Assembly: GCA_945871805.1 (NCBI GenBank)
Contig: CAMBXE010000006.1
Location: 1 to 54,134 of the forward strand
Direction: 5' to 3'
DNA from: Rhizobium sp. Q54
Lineage (GTDB): Bacteria; Pseudomonadota; Alphaproteobacteria; Rickettsiales; UBA1997
Length of the DNA stretch: 54,134 nucleotides
Shown: piece by piece, positions 8,918 through 19,394 of the stretch
Layout: each line of letters starts with the position of its first letter
Numbering within the stretch: the first letter of the stretch is position 1
Translations under genes and position numbers: made by a program
The notes under the pieces: model-generated
Told to the model about the DNA's origin: nothing
The model's database searches: none
Seen by the model: only the letters and a program-made list of their open reading frames with translations

Positions 8918-11515
8918 ATGTCAAAAACATCTCCATTCTTCAGTGCGAATATCGACTTCATCAATGAATTTTGTCAGAATGACGGAGATTTTCGCGACGC
9001 TCCGAGCTGGGCGCCAAAGAAAGATTTAGCTCCGGCAGAATCTGCTCCGGTTAAGCCGGGGAAGGTCGAAAAAGATGTTGAGATTCGCCTCAAAAATTTA
9101 GTTTCTGCTTACAAAAGATTTGGTCATTTGGCGGCAAATCTTGATCCCATCGGACTTTCTGTGCCACAATATGTCGCCGAAATCGATCCAAAAAATCACG
9201 GATTAACTTCGGCCGAAGCTGCACAAACTGCAGCAAAATTAAATGCGATTTATTGCGGTTCAGTTGGTTCGGAATTTGAGTACATTAGCAATCAAACCGA
9301 AAAAGATTGGTTAGCGCGCGAAACAGAAGCGACGCTACTTGGCAGCATTTCCAAAGATGAAAAAATCAAGATTTTATCAGAAGTAATTCGCACCGAAAAA
9401 TTCGAACAATTTTTGCACAAACGCTTCCCCGGCGCGAAAAGATTTTCGGTCGAAGGTGGAGATGCAGCAATGCCTTCAGTTGAAAAAATAATTGATGTCG
9501 CGGCAAAATCTGGCGTGAATAAAATCGTTATCGGCATGGCGCACCGCGGTCGCTTGAATACACTTACCGGGATCATGGGCAAGCCTTACCACCAGATGTT
9601 CGCCGAGTTTAAGGGAACTCCGGGAATGCCTGAGGGAATCACCAAATCGGGAGACGTAAAATATCACATGGGTTACGCTTCAACGCGTGAAATCGCCGGC
9701 AAAAAAATTGATCTTTCTCTCGCGTTTAATCCTTCGCATTTGGAAGCGGTAAATGTGATCGCGGCCGGACGAATCCGCGCCAAACAAGATCTCGGACGCG
9801 ACGGCATGGCCTTACTAATTCACGGCGATGCGGCTTTTGCTGGCCAGGGTTCTGTCGCAGAAAGTTTAGTGATGAATGGCTTGGACGGCTACAATACTGG
9901 CGGCGTGATGCATTTGATCATTAATAACCAAATTGGATTTACCGCTAATCCGACGGATTCTCGCAGCACAACTTATTGCTCTGATCTCGCGAAAATGATC
10001 GACGCACCAATCTTTCACGTTAATGGTGACGATGTTGAAGCGGTGGTAAAAGTTTCTGACATTGCGATGCGCTACCGTCAGGCTTTCAAAAAAGATGTGG
10101 TGATCGATTTGATCTGCTACCGCAAATATGGTCACAATGAAGGCGACGAGCCTCTTTACACCCAGCCAGTGATGTACACAAAACTCAAAGATCATCCAAC
10201 TCTTGAGAAAATTTATTCACAAAAACTGGTTGCAGAAAATGTGATTTCTGCCGCTGAACATGAAAAATTAGTCGCTGATTTTGAGGCGCACTTGAGCAGC
10301 GAATTTGACAAAGCTACCGACTTCAAACCGAAAGAAGCAGATTGGATGAAGGCCGACTGGAGTAAGATCGAAGACGGCAACGATTCTTTACCAAAGACTG
10401 CGGTTGCGAAAAAAACTTTGCAGAATTTGATCGAAAAAACTCTCGAAATTCCTGCGACATTTAACGCTAATCCAAAAATCGTTAAACAGCTTGAGGCCAG
10501 AAAAGACGCTGTCTTAAGTGGCAAGGGAATCGATTGGGGATGTGGCGAAGCTCTCGCTTTTGCCTCACTTTTAAACGAAGGTTTTCCGATAAGAATGACC
10601 GGACAAGATTCTGGTCGTGGCACTTTTTCACATCGGCACTCAATGTTGCACGACGCCAAGACTGGTGAGTGTCACAACATTTTTACAAACATCGGAAAAT
10701 ACGAAGTTTACGACTCGGTTTTATCGGAATATGGCGTGCTTGGTTTTGAATATGGCTACTCACTTTCAGCGCCAAATATCCTAACAATTTGGGAAGCGCA
10801 ATTTGGTGATTTTGCCAATGGTGCGCAAATTATTTTTGATCAATTCATCGCTTCATCAGAAGTGAAATGGTTGCGCAAATCTGGCTTGGTGATGCTGTTG
10901 CCACATGGTTACGAAGGTCAAGGCCCCGAACATTCTTCAGCGAGATTGGAGCGTTATTTGCAAGCCTGCGCCGACAATAATTTGCGCGTGGTAAACATCA
11001 CTAATCCGGCAAATTTCTTCCACGCATTGCGTCGGCAGTTGCTTGGAAAAGATCGCAAACCACTCGTCGTGATGTCGCCAAAATCACTTCTTCGTCATAA
11101 GCTTGCCACTTCAACAATCGAAGAATTTTCTGATTTAAATTTTAGATCAGTCATCGGCGAAACCTTGCAAATCAAGAAGGCGCGCAAGGTTATTCTTTGC
11201 TCAGGAAAAGTTTATTATGACTTGATCGAAGCGCGTAAAACAGACGATATTGCAATCATTCGCCTCGAACAACTTTATCCATTTCCGGCAGAAGAGTTGA
11301 GGGCGGAGCTCAAAAAATTCCAAGGTGCAGAAATCGTCTGGTGCCAAGAAGAGCCGCGTAACATGGGCGCTTGGAAATTTGTCGAAGAGTTAATCGAAGA
11401 AATAATTTCTCGTCCAAAATATGTTGGTCGCATTTCTTCTGCGTCTCCGGCAACTGGCTACGGCTCTTACCACGCCAAAGAACAGAAAAAATTAATTGAC
11501 GAGGCACTGAGCTAA
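8918..11515 (+). CDS. sucA: 2-oxoglutarate dehydrogenase E1 component
   Basis: This is the thiamine-diphosphate-dependent E1 subunit of the 2-oxoglutarate dehydrogenase complex, which decarboxylates 2-oxoglutarate in the TCA cycle. The ATG at 8918 gives 865 residues; the 44 codons upstream in the same frame overlap the divergent gene and are not conserved-looking. The ThDP site GDAAFAGQGS lies near residue 303, followed by the family motif NNQIGFT; HRGRLNTL near 207 and the C-terminal transketolase-like region with QEEPRNMG are present. It is somewhat shorter than the E. coli protein (about 930), mainly at the N-terminus. sucB follows after 40 bp, forming an operon. Confidence 0.97.
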   Translation: MSKTSPFFSANIDFINEFCQNDGDFRDAPSWAPKKDLAPAESAPVKPGKVEKDVEIRLKNLVSAYKRFGHLAANLDPIGLSVPQYVAEIDPKNHGLTSAEAAQTAAKLNAIYCGSVGSEFEYISNQTEKDWLARETEATLLGSISKDEKIKILSEVIRTEKFEQFLHKRFPGAKRFSVEGGDAAMPSVEKIIDVAAKSGVNKIVIGMAHRGRLNTLTGIMGKPYHQMFAEFKGTPGMPEGITKSGDVKYHMGYASTREIAGKKIDLSLAFNPSHLEAVNVIAAGRIRAKQDLGRDGMALLIHGDAAFAGQGSVAESLVMNGLDGYNTGGVMHLIINNQIGFTANPTDSRSTTYCSDLAKMIDAPIFHVNGDDVEAVVKVSDIAMRYRQAFKKDVVIDLICYRKYGHNEGDEPLYTQPVMYTKLKDHPTLEKIYSQKLVAENVISAAEHEKLVADFEAHLSSEFDKATDFKPKEADWMKADWSKIEDGNDSLPKTAVAKKTLQNLIEKTLEIPATFNANPKIVKQLEARKDAVLSGKGIDWGCGEALAFASLLNEGFPIRMTGQDSGRGTFSHRHSMLHDAKTGECHNIFTNIGKYEVYDSVLSEYGVLGFEYGYSLSAPNILTIWEAQFGDFANGAQIIFDQFIASSEVKWLRKSGLVMLLPHGYEGQGPEHSSARLERYLQACADNNLRVVNITNPANFFHALRRQLLGKDRKPLVVMSPKSLLRHKLATSTIEEFSDLNFRSVIGETLQIKKARKVILCSGKVYYDLIEARKTDDIAIIRLEQLYPFPAEELRAELKKFQGAEIVWCQEEPRNMGAWKFVEELIEEIISRPKYVGRISSASPATGYGSYHAKEQKKLIDEALS

Positions 11516-11555
11516 AATAACTTTTTTTATTCAACCTGTTTAACTTTTCAAAAAT

Positions 11556-12731
11556 ATGACTCTCGAAATTAAAGTTCCCGCCCTTGGCGAATCAGTATCT
11601 GAAGCATCAATCGCGAAGCTTCACAAAAAAGTTGGCGATGCGGTTAAGGCCGATGAATTGATCGTTGAGCTCGAAACGGACAAAGTTACTCTCGAAGTAA
11701 ATGCTCCATCAGCTGGCGTGATTTCTAGTTTGAATGTTGCGGAAGGTGACAGTGTCAAAGTCGGCGATTTGATTGCGGTGATGCAAGAAGGTGGTGCGGC
11801 GATAACTGCCAAAATAGTTGCTCCAGCGCTTGAAGCTAAACAACAAGATTCGCATTTACTTTCTCCTGCTCCGAAAAAATTGGCGGCAGAAAATAATGTC
11901 GACACTTCAACAATTTCTGGCTCAGGAAAAGATGGCCGGGTTACTAAAGGGGATGTTCTTGAGGCAATTTCAAAACCTGCTGCGCCTTTGGCACCAAAGG
12001 CTCCGACTAACTTCGGTGAAAAGCCAATCGAGCGCGTGAAGATGTCGAGACTGCGTTTAAAAATTGCTGAGCGCCTGAAAGAATCACAAAATACCGCAGC
12101 GATCCTAACGACATTTAACGAAGTCGACATGAGCTCTATCATGGCTCTGCGCGCCGAATACAAAGATGTCTTCGAGAAAAAACACGGCGTAAAACTTGGC
12201 TTCATGTCTTTCTTTGTTCGCGCTTGCGTTGCTGGATTGAAAGAAATTCCTGCGATAAATGCCGAGATCGACGGCGCCGATATCATCTACAAGAATTTCT
12301 ATGACATCGGGGTGGCAGTTGGCTCGCCGCAAGGCTTAGTTGTTCCTGTACTTCGTGATGCAGACAAGCTTGGTCTCGCTGGAATTGAAGCTGGAATCTC
12401 TGATCTCGGCAAAAAAGCACGTGACGGAAAATTGACAATTCCTGATTTAACTGGCGCAACTTTCACCATTTCAAATGGCGGAGTTTACGGCTCGCTAATG
12501 TCTACTCCAATCATCAACCCTCCGCAATCTGCAATCCTCGGAATGCACAAGATTCAAGAGCGCCCGATGGTTGTGAGCGGTAAAATCGAAATCCGCCCGA
12601 TGATGTATTTGGCGCTTTCTTACGACCATCGCGTAATCGACGGAAAAGAAGCGGTGACTTTTTTGGTGCGTGTAAAAGAGTTGCTCGAAAATCCTGTTAA
12701 GCTGGAAACTAAGAGTTTACTCGGAGTCTAA
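11556..12731 (+). CDS. sucB: 2-oxoglutarate dehydrogenase E2, dihydrolipoyl succinyltransferase
   Basis: The 391-residue protein has the E2 order: one lipoyl domain (residues 1-75, lipoyl lysine in [11 protein letters not shown] at about 43), a peripheral-subunit-binding domain (about 105-140, [14 protein letters not shown]), and a catalytic acyltransferase domain from about 160 with the active-site SYDHRVIDG near 354-362. It transfers the succinyl group from lipoamide to CoA. It sits 40 bp downstream of sucA. The E3 gene is not in the window. Confidence 0.97.
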   Translation: MTLEIKVPALGESVSEASIAKLHKKVGDAVKADELIVELETDKVTLEVNAPSAGVISSLNVAEGDSVKVGDLIAVMQEGGAAITAKIVAPALEAKQQDSHLLSPAPKKLAAENNVDTSTISGSGKDGRVTKGDVLEAISKPAAPLAPKAPTNFGEKPIERVKMSRLRLKIAERLKESQNTAAILTTFNEVDMSSIMALRAEYKDVFEKKHGVKLGFMSFFVRACVAGLKEIPAINAEIDGADIIYKNFYDIGVAVGSPQGLVVPVLRDADKLGLAGIEAGISDLGKKARDGKLTIPDLTGATFTISNGGVYGSLMSTPIINPPQSAILGMHKIQERPMVVSGKIEIRPMMYLALSYDHRVIDGKEAVTFLVRVKELLENPVKLETKSLLGV

Positions 12732-12738
12732 AAGGCCC

Positions 12739-12796
12739 GTCACCCCGAGGTTGTCGAAGGGTGACGCCGCACGCTTCGACAGGCTCAGCATGACGA
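12739..12796. repeat. Palindromic element after sucB
   Basis: An imperfect inverted repeat pairs gtcaccccgaggttgtcgaa with ttcgacaggctcagcatgac. It fills most of the 84-bp gap between sucB and the second virB4. It may form a hairpin at the end of the sucAB transcript, but there is no T-run, so a terminator is not claimed. Confidence 0.75.
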
Positions 12797-12815
12797 ATCC
12801 CCCCTACCGACTAAA

Positions 12816-15281
12816 ATGAACTTCATCCTCGAAAAACTTATTAAAAAAGCGGCGAAAGATCCGAGTAAGTTAGTCGCAAAAGCTCCGGATGAAGATTTCA
12901 TTCCCTACGTTTGTCACTACGATGAACACACTATTCTAACCAAGAATGGCGAGTTAATGCAGACTATCCGCATCGCCGGATTCAATAGCAGTTCAGCAAT
13001 TTCTGAACTCATTTCTTTGCGCGAAACCGTGCGCGATTCAGTCGTCTACAACATCAAAGAAAATAAATTCGCGCTTTGGTTTAACACGATTCGTCGCCAA
13101 AAAAACATTACGCCAAAAGGCGAGTTCAAAGATTTTTTCTCCAAAAAAATTAACGACACTTGGGTCAAAGAAAATAGCTGGGACGAGCAGTTTGTGAACG
13201 AGCTCTACATCACTGTAATCACTGAAGGACTCGATACTTCTATCATAAATTGGCGCCAATTTCTGCGCTCATTTTCTTACCTCGCGACCAAATCTTTGCA
13301 CCGCAATTTTCTCAAAGAAGCTCACAAAAAATTATCGAATGTTGTGCAGGGAATCTTGAAAGAGACCGAAGAATATGGCGGAAAATTACTTGGATTCAGC
13401 GAGTGGGACGGAGTTCTTTATTCCGAACCAATGCGCTTTTTTGGTAAAATTGTTAATCTCTACGAAGAGCGCTACCCAGTCTCTGTCATTGATATCTCGA
13501 CCGATTTAGCAAGTCATAAAATTGCCTTCGGCGATCGCGAATTGGAAGTTGTTGGTCACAATAATAAAAATTTTGCGGCGATGTTTTCGCTCAAAGAATA
13601 TTTCGAAGTTTCGACTGAATTACTTGATCACGTTCTTCAGCTTCCCTTCGAATTTATCGTCACTCAATCATTCGATTTTACCTTTAATAAAAAAAGTCTC
13701 GAGCAGCGCGAATATCAAAATTATATCCTGAAAGTCAGTGGCGATGAAGAGTTCAGGCAGTTGAGTGGAGCGGCAAATTTTGCTGATAGTAACAAAGGAA
13801 ATTTGATTGATTATGGCAAGCAACAAATCACGTTAATGGTCATTAGTCGCACCAAAGAAGCGCTCGACAGAGATATTAAATTACTCTTCGAACAATTCGC
13901 CTCGCTTGGTTTTGTTTTGGTGCGCGAAGATGTTTTTTCTGAACATTGTTTTTGGTCGCAACTTCCGGCGAATTTCCGTCATTTGCGCCGCCAAAGAATT
14001 ATTAACACTAATCGCATTGGCGGTTTCGCAGCCTTGCACAACTTCCCTTCCGGATCAATCGCTGGAAATAAATGGGGGCCGGCAGTTACAACTTTCCGCA
14101 CCGTTTTAAACACGCCTTATTTCTTTAATTTTCACAATGGAGATCTCGGACATACCTTGGTTCTTGGTCCCAAAGGCTCGGGCAAAACTACCTTGATTAA
14201 TTTTCTTCTCGCTCAATCAAGAAGATTTGACGGAAAAATTATTTACTTCGACTCCGACAGTTCATCAAAATGTTTTATTAAAGCATTAGGTGGCAGCTAT
14301 TTCGATCTTTCCCAGCTCGAAGGGGAAGAATCTTTAAGCATGAATCCACTCCTCATCGGCGGTAATGAAAATAAAAAATTCCTCACCAGTTTTTTCACTA
14401 GCCTGATTGCTTTTAGCAAAGATCCCGCGCCAGAAAATGAGGTGCAATTCATCTCACAAATCATTGACCGCATTGTCGCCGCCAACACCAAAAATTTTGC
14501 TTCGGCGATTGAAATGTTTAACTCTTCCGAAACGCGCGCGATTTACGAAAGATTAAAAATCTGGAATAAGGACGGAAAACTTAACTATATTTTTAACGCA
14601 ACAGGCGAAAGTAATTGGTCGAACCAAGCGGTTGCTTTCAATTTAGGATTTGTTGCCGAGCACGTGCCTGTATTGATCCCAATCATGATTTATTTACTGA
14701 ATCGTCTCGAAACAGTTTTAACTGGCGCGCCGACAATTTTAGTAATCAACGAGACGTGGGATGTTTTTGACAACGTGATCCTCGGGCAAAATTTTGCCTC
14801 TTTTCTTGATCGCATGCGCCAAAAAAATTGCACCGTTATCTTAACGACAACGAATTTCGAAAGAGTTACCGACAGCAATATTACCAAAGATCTCAAGGGT
14901 CGCATCAGCACTACAATTTTTATGCCAGATGCTAATCCGCACGACTGCTACAAAAATATTTTTGGCGCTAATAACGAAGAAATGGAGATCATTAAAATGA
15001 TGGCGAAAGAAGAGTATCACTTCTTGATGAAGCACAGCGACGATTCGGTAATCGCCCACTTTGATCTCTCTAGGAATATCGAATTAGTAAAAACATTAAG
15101 CGCTGACGATGTCACTGTGGCAACGATGAATGAGCTAATCGAAAATAAATCAACGGATCCAAAAACGTGGTTACCGGAATTTTTTGAAGTGCTAAAAGAA
15201 ATCGAAAAAGAGCGCATTGTTGAAGAAAAAGAAAGATCAAGACTTGCAGCTTTGGCGCGAAGAAAAGCCCTGAATGCGTAA
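12816..15281 (+). CDS. virB4: Second VirB4-type ATPase with altered Walker B
   Basis: The 821-residue product aligns along its length with the VirB4 at 2762-5149 (shared FIPY-CH, LW/LYF-TIRR, NTPYFFNFH and others). Walker A is present (GPKGSGKTT, about residue 450). Walker B reads ILVINETWD near 641, where the other copy has MIVLDEAW: the Mg-coordinating Asp is Asn, while the catalytic Glu is kept. A divergent second VirB4 copy (rvhB4-II) away from the main virB cluster is known in Rickettsiales and has been proposed to be functionally modified. It lies alone downstream of sucAB, with no other vir gene adjacent. ATP binding without normal hydrolysis, or a structural role in a mixed hexamer, is inference. 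Confidence 0.9.
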   Translation: MNFILEKLIKKAAKDPSKLVAKAPDEDFIPYVCHYDEHTILTKNGELMQTIRIAGFNSSSAISELISLRETVRDSVVYNIKENKFALWFNTIRRQKNITPKGEFKDFFSKKINDTWVKENSWDEQFVNELYITVITEGLDTSIINWRQFLRSFSYLATKSLHRNFLKEAHKKLSNVVQGILKETEEYGGKLLGFSEWDGVLYSEPMRFFGKIVNLYEERYPVSVIDISTDLASHKIAFGDRELEVVGHNNKNFAAMFSLKEYFEVSTELLDHVLQLPFEFIVTQSFDFTFNKKSLEQREYQNYILKVSGDEEFRQLSGAANFADSNKGNLIDYGKQQITLMVISRTKEALDRDIKLLFEQFASLGFVLVREDVFSEHCFWSQLPANFRHLRRQRIINTNRIGGFAALHNFPSGSIAGNKWGPAVTTFRTVLNTPYFFNFHNGDLGHTLVLGPKGSGKTTLINFLLAQSRRFDGKIIYFDSDSSSKCFIKALGGSYFDLSQLEGEESLSMNPLLIGGNENKKFLTSFFTSLIAFSKDPAPENEVQFISQIIDRIVAANTKNFASAIEMFNSSETRAIYERLKIWNKDGKLNYIFNATGESNWSNQAVAFNLGFVAEHVPVLIPIMIYLLNRLETVLTGAPTILVINETWDVFDNVILGQNFASFLDRMRQKNCTVILTTTNFERVTDSNITKDLKGRISTTIFMPDANPHDCYKNIFGANNEEMEIIKMMAKEEYHFLMKHSDDSVIAHFDLSRNIELVKTLSADDVTVATMNELIENKSTDPKTWLPEFFEVLKEIEKERIVEEKERSRLAALARRKALNA

Positions 15282-15343
15282 GGCCGCAAAAGTTTGGCAA
15301 TCCATAAAATTATCTCGTCATTCCCGTAAAAGAGGGGAGGGCT

Positions 15344-16165
15344 CTATTCCAAAGCCTTCTTTCCAGGCAATTTTGCAAAAATTGGATCAGTAATTTTTGT
15401 CGAAAGTAGCGCTGCTAACCACACCAAAAAATAGAGAGGAAAAGGAAAGGCGATTCGCGATTTATTCTTTGCCAAATCGCGTTTGATGATTTTTGCGCAT
15501 TGCTCAGCCGACATCAAAAATGGCATTGGAAAATCATTCACATCAGTCATTGGAGTTTTGATGTAGCCGGGACAAATCACATTCACTTCGATTCCAAATG
15601 GCGCCAGATTTCCGCGCAAACCTTCGCCGTAAACTCGTACCGCCGCCTTACTTCCAGAATAAGCTGGTGAGCTCGGCAAGCCGCGCATGCCAGCAAGAGA
15701 GGAGATCAGAGCAATCTGGCCCACAATTTGATCCGCAATTTGATCCGCAATTTGATCCGCAATTTGATCTCGGGGAAATTTATTTTTTTTGATCTTCATT
15801 TTTTCGATCGCCGGATGAATCACATTCAAAACTCCGTCGAGATTTGTCGAAAAAATTTTCTTAACTTGCGCGAAAGATTCTGAGCCGCCAGCCGTGCCCG
15901 CGGAGATGCCGGCATTTGCAATTACTAAATCAAGAACATCGATTTTTTCGATCCAATTTTTTATCGCGGATTCGTCGGCGACATCCAAAATTTCTAGAAA
16001 AACTTTTGCTCCCAACTCTTCGCAAAGACCCTTTGTTTCCTGTAATTTTTCTAAATTTCTTCCGCAGAGGAATAAATTTATTCCGCTCGCGGAGTAGCAA
16101 ATGGCAAGGGCGCGCCCGATTCCGCTACTCGCCCCGGTGATTAAAATATTTTTTGGATTTTGCAT
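15344..16165 (-). CDS. Short-chain dehydrogenase/reductase
   Basis: The 273-residue protein is a classical SDR with a Rossmann fold: cofactor motif TGASSGIGRA (residues 10-19), NAG (about 89-91), catalytic Ser in ISSLAG, and the YSGSK active-site Tyr/Lys. A hydrophobic segment near the C-terminus (LYFLVWLAALLS) suggests membrane association. The substrate is not predictable. Just before the strand carrying the catalytic Ser, a 12-bp tandem repeat inserts the peptide unit DQIA three to four times. It lies 93 bp downstream of the lipoprotein gene at 16259 on the same strand. Confidence 0.85.
   Translation of the reverse strand: MQNPKNILITGASSGIGRALAICYSASGINLFLCGRNLEKLQETKGLCEELGAKVFLEILDVADESAIKNWIEKIDVLDLVIANAGISAGTAGGSESFAQVKKIFSTNLDGVLNVIHPAIEKMKIKKNKFPRDQIADQIADQIADQIVGQIALISSLAGMRGLPSSPAYSGSKAAVRVYGEGLRGNLAPFGIEVNVICPGYIKTPMTDVNDFPMPFLMSAEQCAKIIKRDLAKNKSRIAFPFPLYFLVWLAALLSTKITDPIFAKLPGKKALE
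15723..15770. repeat. In-frame 12-bp tandem repeat (four copies) in the SDR gene
   Basis: The unit aatttgatccgc (plus strand) is repeated about four times, the outer copies imperfect. Because the unit is a multiple of three it keeps the frame and encodes repeated DQIA. It lies between the NAG strand and the catalytic Ser strand. Copy number may vary between strains. Confidence 0.85.
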
Positions 16166-16258
16166 TTTTTTATTTACCGATTGGTCGACTCGATCTCCAA
16201 TTTGTTACCACGGCGCACGCCTGGGTAACAGCTAAAGAAATCAAAGAAAATTTAAAAT

Positions 16259-17344
16259 CTATTCCTCTCCAGCCACTTCAAATTTTGCCAGATCGTCACA
16301 GGATTTTTTTAGTTCGTTGGTAAAATTATCGACACGATTTCCCGCCTCCTGTTGACAGGCGCGAATATATTTCTGCCTTAATTTTGTAAGCTCAAATTTT
16401 TCGTAGAGACCAGTTTTTGAATTGATTTTTTTTGGATCTTTTTTCTCGATATTTTTTTCATCATCCTGTGCAAAAAAATTCACCCCATCAATGCCGAGCG
16501 CGGCGAAATTCTGATTATTGTAGTAGTCGGAGTTACTATTTTTTCTGTCGAGATCGCGTTTTTTTTGCTCGTCCACTTTCAAAAGAGAGTCGCCAAACCT
16601 TACGTAGGAATGCTTTTGACAGATAACTTTTTCTTCTCCTTCGCGTCGAAATCTTTTTTCTTCGATCAAAGAATTACACTCGCGCGCCTTACTCTCTGCA
16701 GCTACGCATCTTTTAAAATTTAAGCTGTAAAAGTTGTAAGTAATGCAAGTCGGATATTTTTCTTTCGTTTCGTTGTAGTGAATAATCGCCGCACTAACCC
16801 GCTGATCGACCACAAAACCAATGTTGTAGGAGCGGTTTTGATGACTTAGATAATCCAAGTTTCCGTAAGGAGGAACGACCTGCTTTTCATCAATCAATAT
16901 TTTGCGGCAGACAAAATAATCTTCGATTTTTGCTTGATCTTCCGTGTCAAATTCAAAGCCCATAACCAAGCATTTTTTGTGATCGCGATTGTCTATTTTT
17001 TGGTTCTCGCGAATCACTACCGACTCTGGAGTTTCGGAAACTTTAAGTGAAATTTTGGTAAGTAAGTCTCTGATCTCAAAATCACGTTTAGCCTGATCCG
17101 GCGCGACATTCTTGCCAGTGCTCAAGCGATATTTTGCGAAAGAAAGCCGACAGCGCCAATAAGCACGATTCAGAAAATTATCCTTGCGGTCAAAATTTAA
17201 TTTTAACGAGGTACAGAGCTTGTGATCTTGCTTTTCAAGCAGACGAATTTCTGTGATGTTAGAAAGTAAATACGGATCTTTCACAGTAGCGCATCCTATT
17301 GAAAGGGTCGCCAAGCTGCAGATGATGAGAAGTTTTTTGTACAC
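16259..17344 (-). CDS. Predicted lipoprotein of unknown function
   Basis: The 361-residue protein begins with a lipoprotein signal (MYKKLLIICSLATLSIGC, lipobox LSIGC with the modified Cys at 18). The mature part is charged and holds about ten further cysteines in spaced pairs (for example KLC, WRC, KKC, FVC, KRC, REC, KSC), suggesting disulfide-bonded periplasmic structure. No family is recognised. It is probably anchored in the outer or inner membrane facing the periplasm. It is transcribed towards the SDR gene and diverges from typA with an 81-bp gap. Confidence 0.7.
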   Translation of the reverse strand: MYKKLLIICSLATLSIGCATVKDPYLLSNITEIRLLEKQDHKLCTSLKLNFDRKDNFLNRAYWRCRLSFAKYRLSTGKNVAPDQAKRDFEIRDLLTKISLKVSETPESVVIRENQKIDNRDHKKCLVMGFEFDTEDQAKIEDYFVCRKILIDEKQVVPPYGNLDYLSHQNRSYNIGFVVDQRVSAAIIHYNETKEKYPTCITYNFYSLNFKRCVAAESKARECNSLIEEKRFRREGEEKVICQKHSYVRFGDSLLKVDEQKKRDLDRKNSNSDYYNNQNFAALGIDGVNFFAQDDEKNIEKKDPKKINSKTGLYEKFELTKLRQKYIRACQQEAGNRVDNFTNELKKSCDDLAKFEVAGEE

Positions 17345-17425
17345 GAGTTTGACAGATTGTTTTTAAACAATACGTTGCGCCGCCTTTTTTGACTAGCAAC
17401 TAGCAACCAGCAACTAACACATATT

Positions 17426-19270
17426 ATGACAGACTTTCGCAATATCGCCATCATCGCTCACGTTGATCACGGCAAGACTACATTGATTGACGCGATGCTT
17501 CAGCAAAGCGGAACTTTTCGCGCTAATCAGCAAGTTGAAACGCGCGTGATGGATTCTAACGATCTAGAAAAAGAACGTGGAATTACCATTCTTGCGAAAT
17601 GCACTTCGATCGTTTGGAAAGATCACAAGATCAATGTAATCGACACTCCAGGACACGCCGATTTCGGTGGTGAAGTTGAGCGCGTACTTTGCATGGCAGA
17701 CAGTGTCGTGCTTCTTGTTGACTCGGCCGAAGGTGTAATGCCACAAACTAAATTCGTACTTTCCAAAGCCTTGGCTCTTGGCCTTAAACCAATGGTGATC
17801 ATCAATAAAATCGATCGCTCTGATGCGCGCGCCGACGATGTTCTCAACGAAATTTTCGATCTTTTTGTTTCGCTAAATGCCAATGAAGAGCAGCTAGATT
17901 TCCCAGTTCTTTACGCCGTAGGCCGTGACGGATGGTGCGTTGTCGATATGGACAAGGATGAAAGAAAAGATCTTTCTCCGCTTTTCGATTTGATCTTGAA
18001 ACACGTTCAACCGCCAAAATTTGATGTTGATGGACCATTCAGAATGTTGGCGACACTCCTCGATCGCTCACCTTATTTTGGCCGTATGCTTACTGGTCGT
18101 ATCTACTCAGGTCGCGCAAAAAATTTAATGAGTTTCAAAGCGATTAACTTGAAAGGCGAAGTTGTTGAATCTGGTCGTCTTACTAAACTTCACGTCTTCC
18201 GCGGCGTCGAAAAAATCGCCGTTGAAGAAGCTGAAGCTGGCGACATCGTTTCAATCGCCGGTCTAGAAAAAGCCTCGGTTGCCGATACTCTTTGTGACAC
18301 TTCAATCACTGAGCCGATCAAATCTACTCCGATCGATCCGCCAACTATGGCGATCACAATCGGCGTGAATGACTCTCCCCTCGCTGGAACTGAAGGTTCA
18401 AAAGTTACTTCGCGCATGATCCGCGATCGTCTCTTCGCTGAAAACGAAACTAACGTCGCCATCAAAGTAAAAGAAGCTGAAGCAAAAGATGCCTTTGAAG
18501 TGGGCGGACGTGGCGAGTTACAACTTGGTGTCTTAATCGAAAACATGCGTCGTGAAGGCTTCGAGCTTTCAGTTTCAAGACCTCGCGTCCTTTTCAAAAG
18601 AGGCGAAGGATCTGAAATTTTAGAGCCAGTCGAAGAAGTTGTTGTTGACGTTGACGATAATTTTGCCGGCGTAGTGGTTGAAAAACTTTCTTCACGCAAA
18701 GGTGAAATGATCGACATGCGACCTTCAACTGGCGGTAAGACTCGTATCATTTTCTACGTGCCTTCACGCGGACTAATCGGCTATCAAAGTGAGTTCTTAA
18801 CCGATACCAAAGGCAGTGGCGTTCTTAACAGAATTTTCCACAACTACGTTCCTTACAAAGGCGAAATCGGCTACAAGAAAAACGGCGCCTTGATCGCAAC
18901 TGATCCCGGCGAAGCTGTTGCTTTCGCGCTCTGGAACCTACAAGACCGCGGCACGATGTTCATCAAGCCGCAACAAAAAGTTTATTCCGGAATGGTGGTC
19001 GGTGAAAATTCCAAGCAAGGAGATCTGGAAGTTAACGTCCTAAAAGGAAAGCAACTTTCCAACGTTCGCGCCTCTGGAACCGACGAAGCAATTCGCTTAA
19101 CTCCGCCACGCGAGCTAACTCTTGAAGATATGATCACTTACGTTGGCGACGACGAATTGGTGGAAGTTACACCAAAATCTTTACGTCTGCGTAAGAAATT
19201 TTTGGATTCAAACGAACGCAAAAGATTAGGTCGTTCGAAAGAAGCGAAGTTTGATTTTGTGCAAGAGTAA
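17426..19270 (+). CDS. typA: Ribosome-associated GTPase TypA/BipA
   Basis: The 614-residue translational GTPase has all G motifs: G1 AHVDHGKTT (residues 10-18), the G2 Thr in RGIT (about 51), G3 DTPGHADF (about 73) and G4 NKID (about 126). Domain II, EF-G-like domains III and V and the TypA-specific C-terminal domain follow at normal length. TypA binds the 70S ribosome and assists ribosome assembly and stress adaptation. The 80 bp upstream contain a short degenerate CTAGCAAC repeat and no clear promoter. Confidence 0.97.
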   Translation: MTDFRNIAIIAHVDHGKTTLIDAMLQQSGTFRANQQVETRVMDSNDLEKERGITILAKCTSIVWKDHKINVIDTPGHADFGGEVERVLCMADSVVLLVDSAEGVMPQTKFVLSKALALGLKPMVIINKIDRSDARADDVLNEIFDLFVSLNANEEQLDFPVLYAVGRDGWCVVDMDKDERKDLSPLFDLILKHVQPPKFDVDGPFRMLATLLDRSPYFGRMLTGRIYSGRAKNLMSFKAINLKGEVVESGRLTKLHVFRGVEKIAVEEAEAGDIVSIAGLEKASVADTLCDTSITEPIKSTPIDPPTMAITIGVNDSPLAGTEGSKVTSRMIRDRLFAENETNVAIKVKEAEAKDAFEVGGRGELQLGVLIENMRREGFELSVSRPRVLFKRGEGSEILEPVEEVVVDVDDNFAGVVVEKLSSRKGEMIDMRPSTGGKTRIIFYVPSRGLIGYQSEFLTDTKGSGVLNRIFHNYVPYKGEIGYKKNGALIATDPGEAVAFALWNLQDRGTMFIKPQQKVYSGMVVGENSKQGDLEVNVLKGKQLSNVRASGTDEAIRLTPPRELTLEDMITYVGDDELVEVTPKSLRLRKKFLDSNERKRLGRSKEAKFDFVQE

Positions 19271-19394
19271 GATCGCTCGTCATCCCCAGACGAAAGATGA
19301 CAAAACCAAATAGATTCTCGCCGCGCGGCGAGAATCTATGTTGGGTCGAACCCTCTTGGCTCTAATCCTGCCAGACCATCTCAAAAAAAACCGA

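Noticed and set aside
11621-12286. 221-residue open frame antisense to sucB
   Set aside because: Mirror frame of a firmly identified gene; Ser/Ala-rich composition with no domain.
15723-15770. CRISPR-like repeat array
   Set aside because: The units are contiguous 12-bp tandem copies without spacers and lie in frame in a gene.
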